Part shown: in pieces, positions 1-9,700 of the stretch | How positions within the stretch are numbered: the stretch's first letter is position 1 | Layout of the letters: every line of letters starts with the position of its first letter | NCBI GenBank assembly: GCA_026389695.1 | Contig: JAPLHI010000084.1 | Location: 1 to 30,591 of the forward strand | Reading direction: 5' to 3' | Origin: Chloroflexota bacterium | Lineage (GTDB): Bacteria > Chloroflexota > Dehalococcoidia > GIF9 > UBA5629 | Length of the DNA: 30,591 nucleotides | Notes under the pieces: generated by a model | Databases searched by the model: none | Told to the model about the DNA's origin: nothing | Seen by the model: only the letters and a program-made list of their open reading frames with translations | Position numbers and translations under genes: made by a program

Positions 1-102
1 AAGGGGAAGGCGATCTTTTTTTATCAGTTTATACATAAAAGTTCGAGGACTTAGATAGTCGAACATATGATATATACCTATCATGCGTTGCATTAAAGAG
101 AA

Positions 103-1344
103 ATGCTAATAGAAGTACGTATAGGTCCAGGGAAAAGAAAATTAACTAACTCTATTACGAGGATTAACCGCCTTTGTGGAACTCCTGTAAACAAAATACA
201 TAGAGTCCCGCACATTACGTTATATGGAAGCTTTTCCGCCGACTACAGACAGGTTGAACGGGTGAAAGAAACATTGGTATCCGTCTGTAAGAAATATTCG
301 TTTTTACCTTATCTCATAGATGGTTTTCGTTGGATCAAAGGCGAACAGGGCAGGGTTATTTACTTTAATATAATTGCTTCTACTGAATTCAAGAAATTCA
401 GACGAGAACTTGCACAACGGTTACTTAGAATAGTCCCAAAAACACAACCGTTTGATAAAGAAGAAGACTTCCTATTTCATTCAACCCTGGCTTATAAACT
501 TGACAGCAGGGAATTCGAAAAGATATGGTCGTATGTATGCAGCGACAGGTCATTGGCAGAGAAATTCTCGTCTCACACTGCAGACACCGAAGATTACCAT
601 TTGAGATATTTTTACTTACCCCTCAACGCTTTAAGGATAACTTTTCTGAATGACCAATCAAAAATAATCTGTGAATATGATTTTCTGCAGCAAGAGATGT
701 TTTCCCGTGCAGAAGCGTTAGACGTTAAAAAGTGGAGCAGGACTCTAAAGCTCTTTAGAATTGACAAGGGTATAGAAGGATTCAAATGTAGCGATAAACA
801 AAGACCACCTTATCTTATCAGCGATCTACACCTGGATCATGCCAATATAATTCATTACTGCGCAAGGCCATTTGCTTCCTCAAACGTCGACGAAATGAAT
901 GGAGTATCAGTAGAGAACTGGAACAATACTGTCGGCAATGATGATATTTATTTTTTAGGTGATTTATCGTTTGGAAGAGGGGCTAACCCTGTCGATTATT
1001 GGCTGAAAAGGCTCAAAGGTAGAAAACATTTCATAAGAGGAAGACATGATATTAAAACTCGAGATTCGAAAGAATGCGAGGTTATTCATCATGGGAGATA
1101 TACATTTCTTCTGACACATGATCCAGATAGATTGCCAATTAGCTGGAATAATTGGTTAATCCACGGACATAAACATAATAATGATATGAAGAATTATCCT
1201 TTTATTAATGGAGATAGAAAGACTATCAATGTTAGCCCGGAATTAGTCAATTACAAACCTGTAAGTCTAGATTTTATAGCTTCATTGAAGCTCAATTCTA
1301 TAAAAAGAATGGATACGATAGATAGTATCCCTTTAATGAGATAG
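103..1344 (+). CDS. 2H phosphoesterase (LigT/2'-5' RNA ligase-like) fused to calcineurin-like metallophosphoesterase
   Basis: The 413-residue protein joins two phosphoesterase folds. Residues 1-200 carry the paired HxT motifs of the 2H family: HIT at 37-39 within PHITLYGSF, and HST at 126-128 within FHSTLAYK. Residues 235-395 are a calcineurin-like phosphoesterase of the COG4186 kind: SDLHLDH at 240-246, GD at 286-287, THD at 338-340, HGHKHN at 354-359, and a tail resembling NVSPELVNYKPVS. The usual GNHD metal/catalytic motif reads GRHD at 313-316, so a metal-ligand Asn is Arg. 2H enzymes open cyclic phosphates or make 2'-5' RNA bonds, so an RNA-end repair role is a reasonable inference but unproven. 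The ATG follows a weak AAAGAGA ribosome site. The gene stands alone, convergent with ruvB, and looks more AT-rich than its neighbours, which may indicate acquisition. Confidence 0.85.
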   Translation: MLIEVRIGPGKRKLTNSITRINRLCGTPVNKIHRVPHITLYGSFSADYRQVERVKETLVSVCKKYSFLPYLIDGFRWIKGEQGRVIYFNIIASTEFKKFRRELAQRLLRIVPKTQPFDKEEDFLFHSTLAYKLDSREFEKIWSYVCSDRSLAEKFSSHTADTEDYHLRYFYLPLNALRITFLNDQSKIICEYDFLQQEMFSRAEALDVKKWSRTLKLFRIDKGIEGFKCSDKQRPPYLISDLHLDHANIIHYCARPFASSNVDEMNGVSVENWNNTVGNDDIYFLGDLSFGRGANPVDYWLKRLKGRKHFIRGRHDIKTRDSKECEVIHHGRYTFLLTHDPDRLPISWNNWLIHGHKHNNDMKNYPFINGDRKTINVSPELVNYKPVSLDFIASLKLNSIKRMDTIDSIPLMR

Positions 1345-1433
1345 TTTCTCCTTGGTAAGCTAGAGATGTTTTGATACATGAATCTATAAATATTTGCTAT
1401 TAATAGTTTCCTGATCGTATACTACAATCATCC

Positions 1434-2471
1434 TCACCACAAGCTGCTCTGAGGTGTATTACCCCTCTTGTATTTAATACCGAGGTGTTCATAAGCAAGG
1501 CGGGTAGCCATGCGGCCCCGGGGCGTCCTCTCCAGGAATCCTAACTGCAATAAGTACGGCTCATACACGCTTTCAATAGTATCCGCTTCTTCGCTGATGG
1601 CAGCAGCTATGGTATCCAGCCCCACCGGCCCGCCGTCGAATTTTTCTATGATTGTCTTGAGCACTTTGCGGTCTATCTCATCCAGCCCGATCTGATCAAC
1701 TTCAAGCTTGTCCAAAGCGGCAAGCGTGATCTCCTGATTCACGTTACCATCGGCCATCACCTGCGCATAGTCCCGCACGCGTTTGAGTAACCTGTTAGCT
1801 ACGCGGGGTGTACCGCGCGCACGGCAGGCTACCAGGTTAATGCTGCCATCATCGATCTTGAGCTTGAGGATACGCGCTGACCGTTTTAAAATATGGCCGA
1901 TGTCGGTTTCATCGTAAAAATCCAGTCGGTGCACCGATCCGAACCTGCCCCGCAGAGGTGAGCTCATGGCCGCATAGCGGGTAGTAGCGCCGATGAGGGT
2001 AAATTTGGGCAGATTCAAGCGCAGGCTCCTCGCGCCGGGGCCTTTGCCCAATATGAGGTCCAGCGCGAAGTCTTCCATAGCCGGATATAAAATCTCTTCC
2101 ACTATCCTGCTCAGCCTGTGTACTTCGTCAATGAAGAGGACATCTCCCTTCTGCAGGTTGGTCAGGATGGCGGCGAGGTCACCGGGACGCTCTATAGCAG
2201 GGCCGGAGCTTACCTTGATATTAACGCCCATCTCACCCGCGATGATAAACGCCAGCGTGGTTTTCCCCAGCCCCGGGGGGCCGTAAAGCAGTATATGGTC
2301 GATGGCTTCGCCGCGCTTGTGTGCAGCCTGTATGCCGATATGGAGGTTATCTTTTACTTTCTTCTGCCCGACAAAATCCGCCAGTTTCCTGGGCCTGAGG
2401 TTAATGTCCAGTGATACGTCATCAGGATTCACCTTACCCGAGATTATCCGCGGAGTTTCATTTTCCTGCAT
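1434..2471 (-). CDS. ruvB: Holliday junction branch migration ATPase RuvB
   Basis: A 345-residue protein of normal RuvB length. It has Walker A GPPGLGKT at 64-71, Walker B FIDEVHR with D115 and E116, sensor 1 GATTR at 161-165, the arginine-finger segment SPLRGRFG with R174, and a C-terminal winged helix ending in RTPRGRMATRLAYEHLG. RuvB hexamers drive branch migration at Holliday junctions together with RuvA. The stretch between sensor 1 and the finger reads YAAMS where most RuvB proteins have AGLLT, a small lineage variation. Neither ruvA nor ruvC is adjacent. The ATG is preceded by GGAAG about eight bases upstream and by its own TATAAT box, so it appears to be transcribed separately from rpoC. 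Confidence 0.97.
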   Translation of the reverse strand: MQENETPRIISGKVNPDDVSLDINLRPRKLADFVGQKKVKDNLHIGIQAAHKRGEAIDHILLYGPPGLGKTTLAFIIAGEMGVNIKVSSGPAIERPGDLAAILTNLQKGDVLFIDEVHRLSRIVEEILYPAMEDFALDLILGKGPGARSLRLNLPKFTLIGATTRYAAMSSPLRGRFGSVHRLDFYDETDIGHILKRSARILKLKIDDGSINLVACRARGTPRVANRLLKRVRDYAQVMADGNVNQEITLAALDKLEVDQIGLDEIDRKVLKTIIEKFDGGPVGLDTIAAAISEEADTIESVYEPYLLQLGFLERTPRGRMATRLAYEHLGIKYKRGNTPQSSLW

Positions 2472-2500
2472 AAACCGGCTTCCACTGCTAAGATAGTAGA

Positions 2501-2527
2501 ATTATAGCACACGTATACAAAATACAA
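2501..2527 (-). promoter_or_regulatory. Candidate ruvB promoter
   Basis: On the minus strand a TATAAT box (2506-2501) lies about 30 bases before the ruvB ATG. A TTGTAT hexamer (2527-2522) precedes it with a short 15-base spacer. It lies just downstream of the rpoC terminator palindrome, consistent with independent ruvB transcription. The -10 is strong and the -35 is doubtful. Confidence 0.55.
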
Positions 2528-2550
2528 GCTCTAAAAATTCAGCCGGATAA

Positions 2551-2588
2551 ATAAAGAAGTCTCCTCAGCGCTGAGGAGACTTCTTTAT
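2551..2588 (-). terminator. Perfect 38-base palindrome after rpoC, likely terminator
   Basis: Two 19-base arms are exact reverse complements with no spacer (centre between 2569 and 2570). The GC-rich core is CTCCTCAGC/GCTGAGGAG and the outer arms are A/T rich, so the 3' arm in the rpoC transcript ends in CTTCTTTAT. It sits 22 bases after the rpoC stop and before the ruvB promoter. Position and stem strength suggest a terminator. The U-rich stretch is inside the stem rather than after it, and because the palindrome is symmetric it could also act on plus-strand transcripts or as a protein site. Confidence 0.65.
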
Positions 2589-2610
2589 CAAAAGCAAAAA
2601 ATATGTGAGG

Positions 2611-5600
2611 CTATTCCTGCTCGCCGATAATATCCGGCTGGATATCATCTTCCGCAGGAGTATTCTCATCGGGCACAGGCTTATCGGGCATGTCCGCGAA
2701 GATAACCGGTCCGTCCTCCAGCAGGTTTGAGGTCAACTCGCCCGGCTTTTGCGGCAGGTTGATGGACGAAGGTATCAGCTTGCCGATGATCACGTTCTCT
2801 TTGAGGCCGTGCAGCCTGTCGGTTTTGCCCCAGATGGCGGCTTCAGCAAGGACCCTGGTGGTCTCCTGGAACGAGGCAGCGGCCAGCCAGCTATCCGTAT
2901 TGAGTGAAGCGCGCGTAATACCCAGCAGCACGGGCCGGGCAACCGCCTGGTCTCCACCCTCAGCTTCCATCTTGGCATTGATATTCTCAAAGTCCAGCCT
3001 GTCGATTAAATCACCGATAAGCAGGTCGGTATCACCGGAGAATTCCACCCTGACACGCCTGAGCATCTGCCTGACAATAGTCTCGATATGCTTGTCATTA
3101 ATGTAAACGCCCTGGGAGCGGTAAACCTTCTGAACCTCGTTAATGAGATACCTCTGCACGTCATTACGCCCGTTAATGTGCAAAATATCCTGCGGGTCTT
3201 TGACACCTTCAATCAGCTTATCACCAGCCCTGACATAGTCACCCTGCTTAATAAGCACATGGCTGTTTACCGGGATCTCATACTTGCGGTCATCCTTTTC
3301 TTCGTAGGTTATGATAACCCTGCCTTTTTCCACACTGGCAAGGCCGCCGATCCTGGCACTGAGCGGGGTAGCGCCCTCGCTCGACTTGGCCAGCGCAGCG
3401 CCGGGCGCGGCAAGAACGGTACCGGCTTCCACCGCAGTATTATTGTGCACCAGCACCTTGTAACCTGCGGGCACCTCATGCTCCACGGGATAAGATTCAA
3501 CATGTGTTACAATGATTTCCCTGCGTTTAAGAATTCCTTCCTCTATGACTTCATTAATGGTAACGATGCCGTCTATCTCCGTCAGCACGGCTTTCCCCTT
3601 GGGTACCCTGGCTTCAAACAATTCCTCGACGCGGGGTAGACCCGTGGTGATATCGATACCGACGACGCCGCCGGTATGGAACGTGCGAAGCGTAAGCTGC
3701 GTACCGGGCTCGCCGATGCTCTGCGCGGAAATAATGCCGACGGCAGTGCCGATTTTTACCAGCTCGGCAGAAGACAGATCGCGTCCGTAACACGCCTGGC
3801 AAATACCCCGTTTGGCATTGCAGCAAAGAGGCGACCGGGCGTTTACTTCTTTTACCCCGGCTTCCAGTATCTGCTTGATTTTATCCTCGTCAATCATCCC
3901 GTTTTTGTCAACGATGATTTCTCCTGTTTCAGGATTAACAATTTCCGTGGCTGCGAGGCGTCCCTTAATGCGGTCTTCCAGCAGAGGAAGCTGGCTCTTG
4001 TCTTTTTCACTGCCGGAGGCGGTAAAAACAATGCCCTCCCCGGCATAGCCGCAGTCTTCGTCCAGAATAATCAGTTCCTGCGAAACATCGATGAGGCGGC
4101 GGGTGAGATATCCCGCATCAGATGTCCTCAACGCGGTATCGGCCAGACCTTTACGCGCGCCGTGCGTGGACATGAAGTATTCCATCACGGAAAGGCCTTC
4201 ACGGAAACTGGCTTTAATGGGGAACGGTATGATGCGACCGGAGGGGTCGGTCATCAGCCCGCGCATACCTGCCATCTGCCTGATCTGCGAGATATTACCT
4301 TTGGCGCCCGAATAAGCCATCATGTAGACACCGCCGTAGCGGTCCAGCGATTTCTTGATCTCATCTTCAATAGTGTTGGTGGTCTTCGTCCAGACATCGA
4401 TGGCCTGGGTTTCATATTCTTCATCTGTGATGAGGCCCCGGTTAAACTGATTCTGCAAAATGGCAATATCCTCATCACCCTTGGCAAGCAACTTGGTCTT
4501 CATTTTGGGCACCTCGATATCCCTGGCGGCAATACTGGTTCCCGATTTAGTCGAGTATTCAAAACCCATCCGCTTCATTTCATCCAGCATGCGCACGGTA
4601 TCTTCTCTGCCGCACCAGCGGAAACATTCTGACACCAGCTTCCTTAAATCGCCTTTGCTGGCCGCATGATTATAGAAGCCGTTATAGGGCGCGCGCGTCC
4701 GCAGCCCTTCGGGTATAATTTCATTAAACATGATGCGGCCGACACTGGTCCTTATGGTCTGACTTTCAGGCCCAACCATCCTGATCTCATCAGTCTTACC
4801 AGCCATTTCAGTGTCCGCAGGGGCGTCCACCTTACCGTTGCTGCCTTTGATGCGCACTATGATTTCCTGATGCAGATCGGGACATATAGGATCACCCGTG
4901 AACCTGAACATCTCATAGGCAGCAATGGCTTCCCGAGGACTGCCGAATCTCTTATGCTCTCCTTCAGCTACCGGCTTCAGATTGGTCAGGTAGTAACAGC
5001 CGAGCACCATATCCAGGGTGGGGGTCATCACCGGTTCACCCGAGCTGGGCAGCAGCATGTTATGCACACTTAACATTTGATCACGCGCTTCACGCACAGC
5101 CGCCTTGGACAGCGGAACATGCACCGCCATTTGATCGCCGTCAAAATCGGCATTGAAGGCTGAACATACCAGGGGATGAACCTGAATGGCGCTACCTTCG
5201 ATCAGCACCGGCTCGAAAGCCTGGATGCTTAACCTGTGCAGTGTGGGCGCGCGGTTTAATAACACCGGGCGCTCCTTGACTACCTCGCTGAGAATGTCCC
5301 ATACCTCAGCCCTGGCTTTTTCCACCTGCCTGCGGGCGCTTTTTATATTATGGGCAAAGCCCTGTTCAATCAGCTTGCGCATCACAAAGGGCTTAAAGAG
5401 CTCCAGGGCCATATGTTTGGGCAAGCCGCATTGATGCAACTTCAGGTCAGGGCCGACTACGATTACGGAACGGCCGCTGTAGTCCACGCGCTTACCCAGC
5501 AAGTTCTGCCTGAACCTGCCCTGTTTACCTCTGAGCATGTCAGACAGCGATTTTAATTTATGGGTGCTGGCCGCGCTGGGCAGCCTGCCCCTTCTGCCGT

Positions 5601-6693
5601 TATCTATCAGAGCGTCTACGGCTTCCTGAAGCATCCTCTTTTCATTGCGCACAATTATTTCAGGTGCGCCAAGCTCCATCAGCTTCTTCAAGCGGTTGTT
5701 GCGGTTAATCACACGCCTGTACAGGTCATTCAGATCGCTGGTAGCGAAACGGCCGCCATCCAGTTGGACGATGGGACGGAGCTCGGGAGGCAGTACTGGC
5801 AGAACCGTAAAAATCATCCACTCGGGTTTATTGCCGCTGCGCCAGAAAGCCTCTACAATGCGCAGCCTTTTACTTAACTTCTTATGTTTCTGTCCTTCGC
5901 TGGACCTGATATCCTTAACCAGCTTGAGACGCACTTCTTCCAGATTCATGGCTTTAAGAATATTTAAGATGGCCTCCGCGCCCATGCCCACTTCAAAGGC
6001 GTCGCCGTATTTTTCGCGGAAACCCTGATATTCGCTCTCACTTAAAACCTGAAACTGCAGTTTATTGACTTCAGATGAGTCGACCTGGAATTCCTTGTCG
6101 AATCCATTTAGTTTATCCTCGAGTTGCTGCTTCTTTTCGTTAACCTTTTCCTGATGCTTTTCACTGCCCGATTTGCCTGATTTCGTTTCCGTCTCCACCT
6201 GAGCCAGGGCATCTAATGTTTTTTGCCGTTGCTCATCATAGTACTGGTGCAGCCTCTCCTTGCATGCTTCGGCGTTGACGGAGATAACCACATACTGGGC
6301 AAAATAAAGGACGCGTTCCAGGTTGCGGGGCGAGATATCGAGCAGTAGAGCCAGCCTGCTGGGGACGCCTTTAGCAAACCAGATATGAGCTACCGGGGCA
6401 GCCAGGCCGATATGACCCATACGCTCGCGCCGTACCTTGGAATGTTCTACCGTAACCCCACACCTTTCGCAGGTCAATCCCCTGTAGCGTATCTTCTTAT
6501 ATTTACCGCAATAACACTCGTAGTTTTTAACCGGGCCAAAGATCCTTTCGCAAAAGAGCCCGTCCTTTTCCGGTTTTAGCGTCCTGTAGTTAATAGTCTC
6601 AGGTTCGGTAACCTCGCCATAAGACCATTCCTCAATCTGCGTAGGTGACGCCAGTGAAATACGTATGGCATTAAACTCATTAATTTCGAACAC
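2611..6693 (-). CDS. rpoC: DNA-directed RNA polymerase subunit beta'
   Basis: A 1360-residue beta' subunit of RNA polymerase. The N-terminal zinc ribbon has C60, C62, C75 and C78. The catalytic magnesium loop NADFDGDQM lies at 514-522. The rudder/lid region, the bridge-helix and trigger-loop area (GLMTDPSGRIIPFPIK, GLADTALRTSDAGYLTRRL), and the second zinc site (DEDCGY with C-x6-C-x2-C in CCNAKRGICQACYG) are all present. A charged, helix-prone insert at about 155-215 of the clamp looks like a coiled coil. Translation starts at GTG, preceded by TAGGAG, whose TAG is also the rpoB stop codon, so the two genes are tightly coupled. The C-terminal tail is acidic and low-complexity (PDENTPAEDD). Confidence 0.98.
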   Translation of the reverse strand: MFEINEFNAIRISLASPTQIEEWSYGEVTEPETINYRTLKPEKDGLFCERIFGPVKNYECYCGKYKKIRYRGLTCERCGVTVEHSKVRRERMGHIGLAAPVAHIWFAKGVPSRLALLLDISPRNLERVLYFAQYVVISVNAEACKERLHQYYDEQRQKTLDALAQVETETKSGKSGSEKHQEKVNEKKQQLEDKLNGFDKEFQVDSSEVNKLQFQVLSESEYQGFREKYGDAFEVGMGAEAILNILKAMNLEEVRLKLVKDIRSSEGQKHKKLSKRLRIVEAFWRSGNKPEWMIFTVLPVLPPELRPIVQLDGGRFATSDLNDLYRRVINRNNRLKKLMELGAPEIIVRNEKRMLQEAVDALIDNGRRGRLPSAASTHKLKSLSDMLRGKQGRFRQNLLGKRVDYSGRSVIVVGPDLKLHQCGLPKHMALELFKPFVMRKLIEQGFAHNIKSARRQVEKARAEVWDILSEVVKERPVLLNRAPTLHRLSIQAFEPVLIEGSAIQVHPLVCSAFNADFDGDQMAVHVPLSKAAVREARDQMLSVHNMLLPSSGEPVMTPTLDMVLGCYYLTNLKPVAEGEHKRFGSPREAIAAYEMFRFTGDPICPDLHQEIIVRIKGSNGKVDAPADTEMAGKTDEIRMVGPESQTIRTSVGRIMFNEIIPEGLRTRAPYNGFYNHAASKGDLRKLVSECFRWCGREDTVRMLDEMKRMGFEYSTKSGTSIAARDIEVPKMKTKLLAKGDEDIAILQNQFNRGLITDEEYETQAIDVWTKTTNTIEDEIKKSLDRYGGVYMMAYSGAKGNISQIRQMAGMRGLMTDPSGRIIPFPIKASFREGLSVMEYFMSTHGARKGLADTALRTSDAGYLTRRLIDVSQELIILDEDCGYAGEGIVFTASGSEKDKSQLPLLEDRIKGRLAATEIVNPETGEIIVDKNGMIDEDKIKQILEAGVKEVNARSPLCCNAKRGICQACYGRDLSSAELVKIGTAVGIISAQSIGEPGTQLTLRTFHTGGVVGIDITTGLPRVEELFEARVPKGKAVLTEIDGIVTINEVIEEGILKRREIIVTHVESYPVEHEVPAGYKVLVHNNTAVEAGTVLAAPGAALAKSSEGATPLSARIGGLASVEKGRVIITYEEKDDRKYEIPVNSHVLIKQGDYVRAGDKLIEGVKDPQDILHINGRNDVQRYLINEVQKVYRSQGVYINDKHIETIVRQMLRRVRVEFSGDTDLLIGDLIDRLDFENINAKMEAEGGDQAVARPVLLGITRASLNTDSWLAAASFQETTRVLAEAAIWGKTDRLHGLKENVIIGKLIPSSINLPQKPGELTSNLLEDGPVIFADMPDKPVPDENTPAEDDIQPDIIGEQE

Positions 6694-6702
6694 TTTTATC
6701 TC

Positions 6703-9700
6703 CTACCTTAACGCTTTGGGGATATTCCCCATTCTCTTTTTATCATCAAAGATGTTAATGCTCTGGTCTTCCTCATTGAGGAGTTCAACGGCAAGTCCCA
6801 AGCTACGTAATTCCATAAAGAGCACTTTGAATGATTCAGGTACGCCCGGTTGCAACACATCTTCTCCCTTAACTAGAGATTCGTAGGCTTTAGCCCTGCC
6901 CTGGACATCATCGGACTTAACTGTGAGTAGTTCCTGCAAGGTATGGCTGGCGCCATAAGCTTCCAGCGCCCATACTTCCATTTCACCAAAACGCTGTCCG
7001 CCAAACTGTGCCTTGCCTCCCAGGGGTTGCTGGGTGATCAGCGAGTATGGCCCCGTCGAGCGGGCATGGACTTTATCGTCCACCAGGTGTATCAGCTTCA
7101 TCATATAGATCACACCCACTGTAACCGGCTGATCAAAAAGCTCGCCATCTCTTCCGTCGCGAAGCTGTATTTTGCCGAAAATAGGCGGCACTATCTTTCT
7201 TTCCAGGTATACTTTCTCTACCATTTCGTCCAGGTCTTCGTCAGTTATGTTCCTGTCAACCGCCGACAATCCTGTTTCCTTCTCCAGCCAGAGTATCAGA
7301 CAGGCCCTTCTGGCTTCACCGCGGGCTTTATCACTGTCGCTTAAAACTTTATCGGCATTAAAAACCTGGTCGCTTATCCACTGCTTAACGCTGGCAATCC
7401 CGTTTTCATCGAGCCTGTCCATGTTGATCACGCCTTCTTCACGGCATTTATGAACAATCCAGGCCCTGCCCAGTGAATCCTCGATGGCAACATTATCCGC
7501 GCCGTCAAAAATGGGATTGACGATTTTTTCACCAAAGATATCGGCGGCGAGTCCGAGATGAGTCTCGAGTATCTGGCCGATGTTCATACGGGAGGGAACG
7601 CCGATGGGATTTAAAACAATATCTACGGGCCGACCGTTGGGTAAAAACGGCATATCTTCTTCAGGCAGGATAATCGATATCACGCCTTTGTTGCCGTGTC
7701 TTCCCGCCATTTTATCGCCCACCGAAATCTTACGGCGCTGGGCAATCCACACGCGGACGAGCTTAATAACGTTAGCAGGCAGATCAGCATTATTTTCCGC
7801 CGAGAATTCCTTTACATCTATGACTTTGCCGCCCTCGCCATGTGGCACCCTTAGCGAAGTATCTTTAACTTCCCTGGCTTTCTCACCGAAAATAGCGCGG
7901 AGCAATTTCTCCTCGGCAGTCAATTCAGTTTCGCCCTTGGGAGTTATTTTACCTACCAGGATGTCTCCCGGCCCCACTTCCGCTCCGACGCGAATCACTC
8001 CGTACTCATCCAGATCCCTGAGGCTTTCCTCACCAACATTGGATATATCCTTGGTAATTTCTTCTTTGCCAAGCTTGGTCTCACGGGCATCCACTTCATA
8101 TTTTTCAATATGGATGGAGGTAAATTTATCCAATTTCACCAGCCTCTCACTGATGACGATGGCATCTTCAAAGTTGTACCCGTGCCATGTCATAAAGGCG
8201 CACATTACATTCTGGCCCAATGCCAGCTCTCCATTCTCTGTCGCCGCTCCGTCAGCTATGGGCTGATCCTTCTTCACCAGGTCGCCGCGTGACACAATCG
8301 GACGTTGATTGATGCAGGTTCCCTGGTTGGTTCTGAAGAATTTTGTCAGCGGATATTCATGTTTCTTTCCATCGCTCTTGACAACGATTTTAGTGCTGTC
8401 CACAGCAACCACTTCTCCCTCTTCCTTGGCATAGACTACCTGGCCGCTGTATTTGGCTACCTCTCTCTCCATGCCCGTTCCAATCAGAGGAGCTTCAGGC
8501 CTGAGCAAAGGAACGCCCTGACGTTGCATATTGGAACCCATTAAGGCCCTGTTGGCATCGTCATGCTCGAGGAACGGTATCAGCGCCGTAGTAACACTGA
8601 ATACCTGCTTGGGAGAGACGTCCATCAAATCTATTTTTTCCGGCGGTTCGGTTACATATTTGCCACCACGTATAGCGCCCACCCTCTCTTCAATGTATTC
8701 ATTTCTTGAATTAAGGGGCGCATTCGCCTGCGCGATGCAAAAGTTACCTTCCCTGTCGGCGGTAAAGTATTCGATATTATCGGAAACGAAAGGCACGATC
8801 TTGATATCCATCTCATGCAAGGAAGCCAGCTTTTTAACCAGAGCGGTATCAACCACACTCCCGGCTGAAGCTATAAGCTTCTTTTTGCCATCGTGCACAT
8901 CATGTCTTAGCGTCCTGCCTAACAGTTCATCCGATGTACTTTTTAATTCATGGTAGACCCTGCGATAGGGTGTCTCGATAAAACCGAGGCCGTCAATCCT
9001 GGCATAGGTAGCCAATGAACCTATCAGGCCGATGTTCGGGCCTTCCGGGGTCTCGATGGGGCAGATTTTTCCGTAATGCGAGTGGTGTACGTCGCGAACA
9101 TCGAATCCCGCCCGTTCGCGCGATAATCCTCCAGGGCCCATTGCCGAAAGCCTGCGCTTATGAGTGAGCTCAGCCAGCGGATTAGTCTGGTCCATGAATT
9201 GCGAGAGCTGCGACCCGCCGAAGAATTCCCTCATGGAAGCAATGATCGGCCTGTTATTAATAAGGTTGGTAGGAGTTGGATCATCGGTCTGCAGGCTCAT
9301 TCTCTCCTTAATAGTACGTTCCAGGCGGAGCAAACCGACACGGAACTGGTTCTGGATCAAATGCCCGGTCGTCCTCACCCTGCGGTTGCCCAGATGGTCT
9401 ATGTCGTCCGGCTGGAGAACCTCATTGTTGATTTGAATGATCTTGCGTACTATTTCCACCATATCGCGGGGTTTAAGGGCGCGGGATGTAACGTGATACT
9501 TCTGCGAATCATAGCCGAGCCTCTTATTCAGCTTGAACCTGCCTATCCTGCCCAGGTCATAGCGGCGCGGATGGAAAAACATATTTATGATCAGACTTTT
9601 GGCGCTATCGAGGTTGGGCGGCTCACCGGGTCTCAGTTTTTTATAGATATCGATCAGGGATTCATTTTTGGTGCGGATTGATTCCGGTTCCTTATCGATA

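Noticed and set aside
41..64. GTTCGA/TCGAAC inverted repeat upstream of the first gene
   Set aside because: Six-base arms with a mismatched centre and no gene context; could be chance.
3784..3837. Cys-rich segment of rpoC as a separate small zinc protein
   Set aside because: It is the normal second zinc site of the beta' subunit in frame.
3676..4632. Long open frame of 318 codons antisense to rpoC
   Set aside because: It lies wholly within the conserved rpoC coding sequence, resembles no known family, and is expected from the codon pattern on the other strand.
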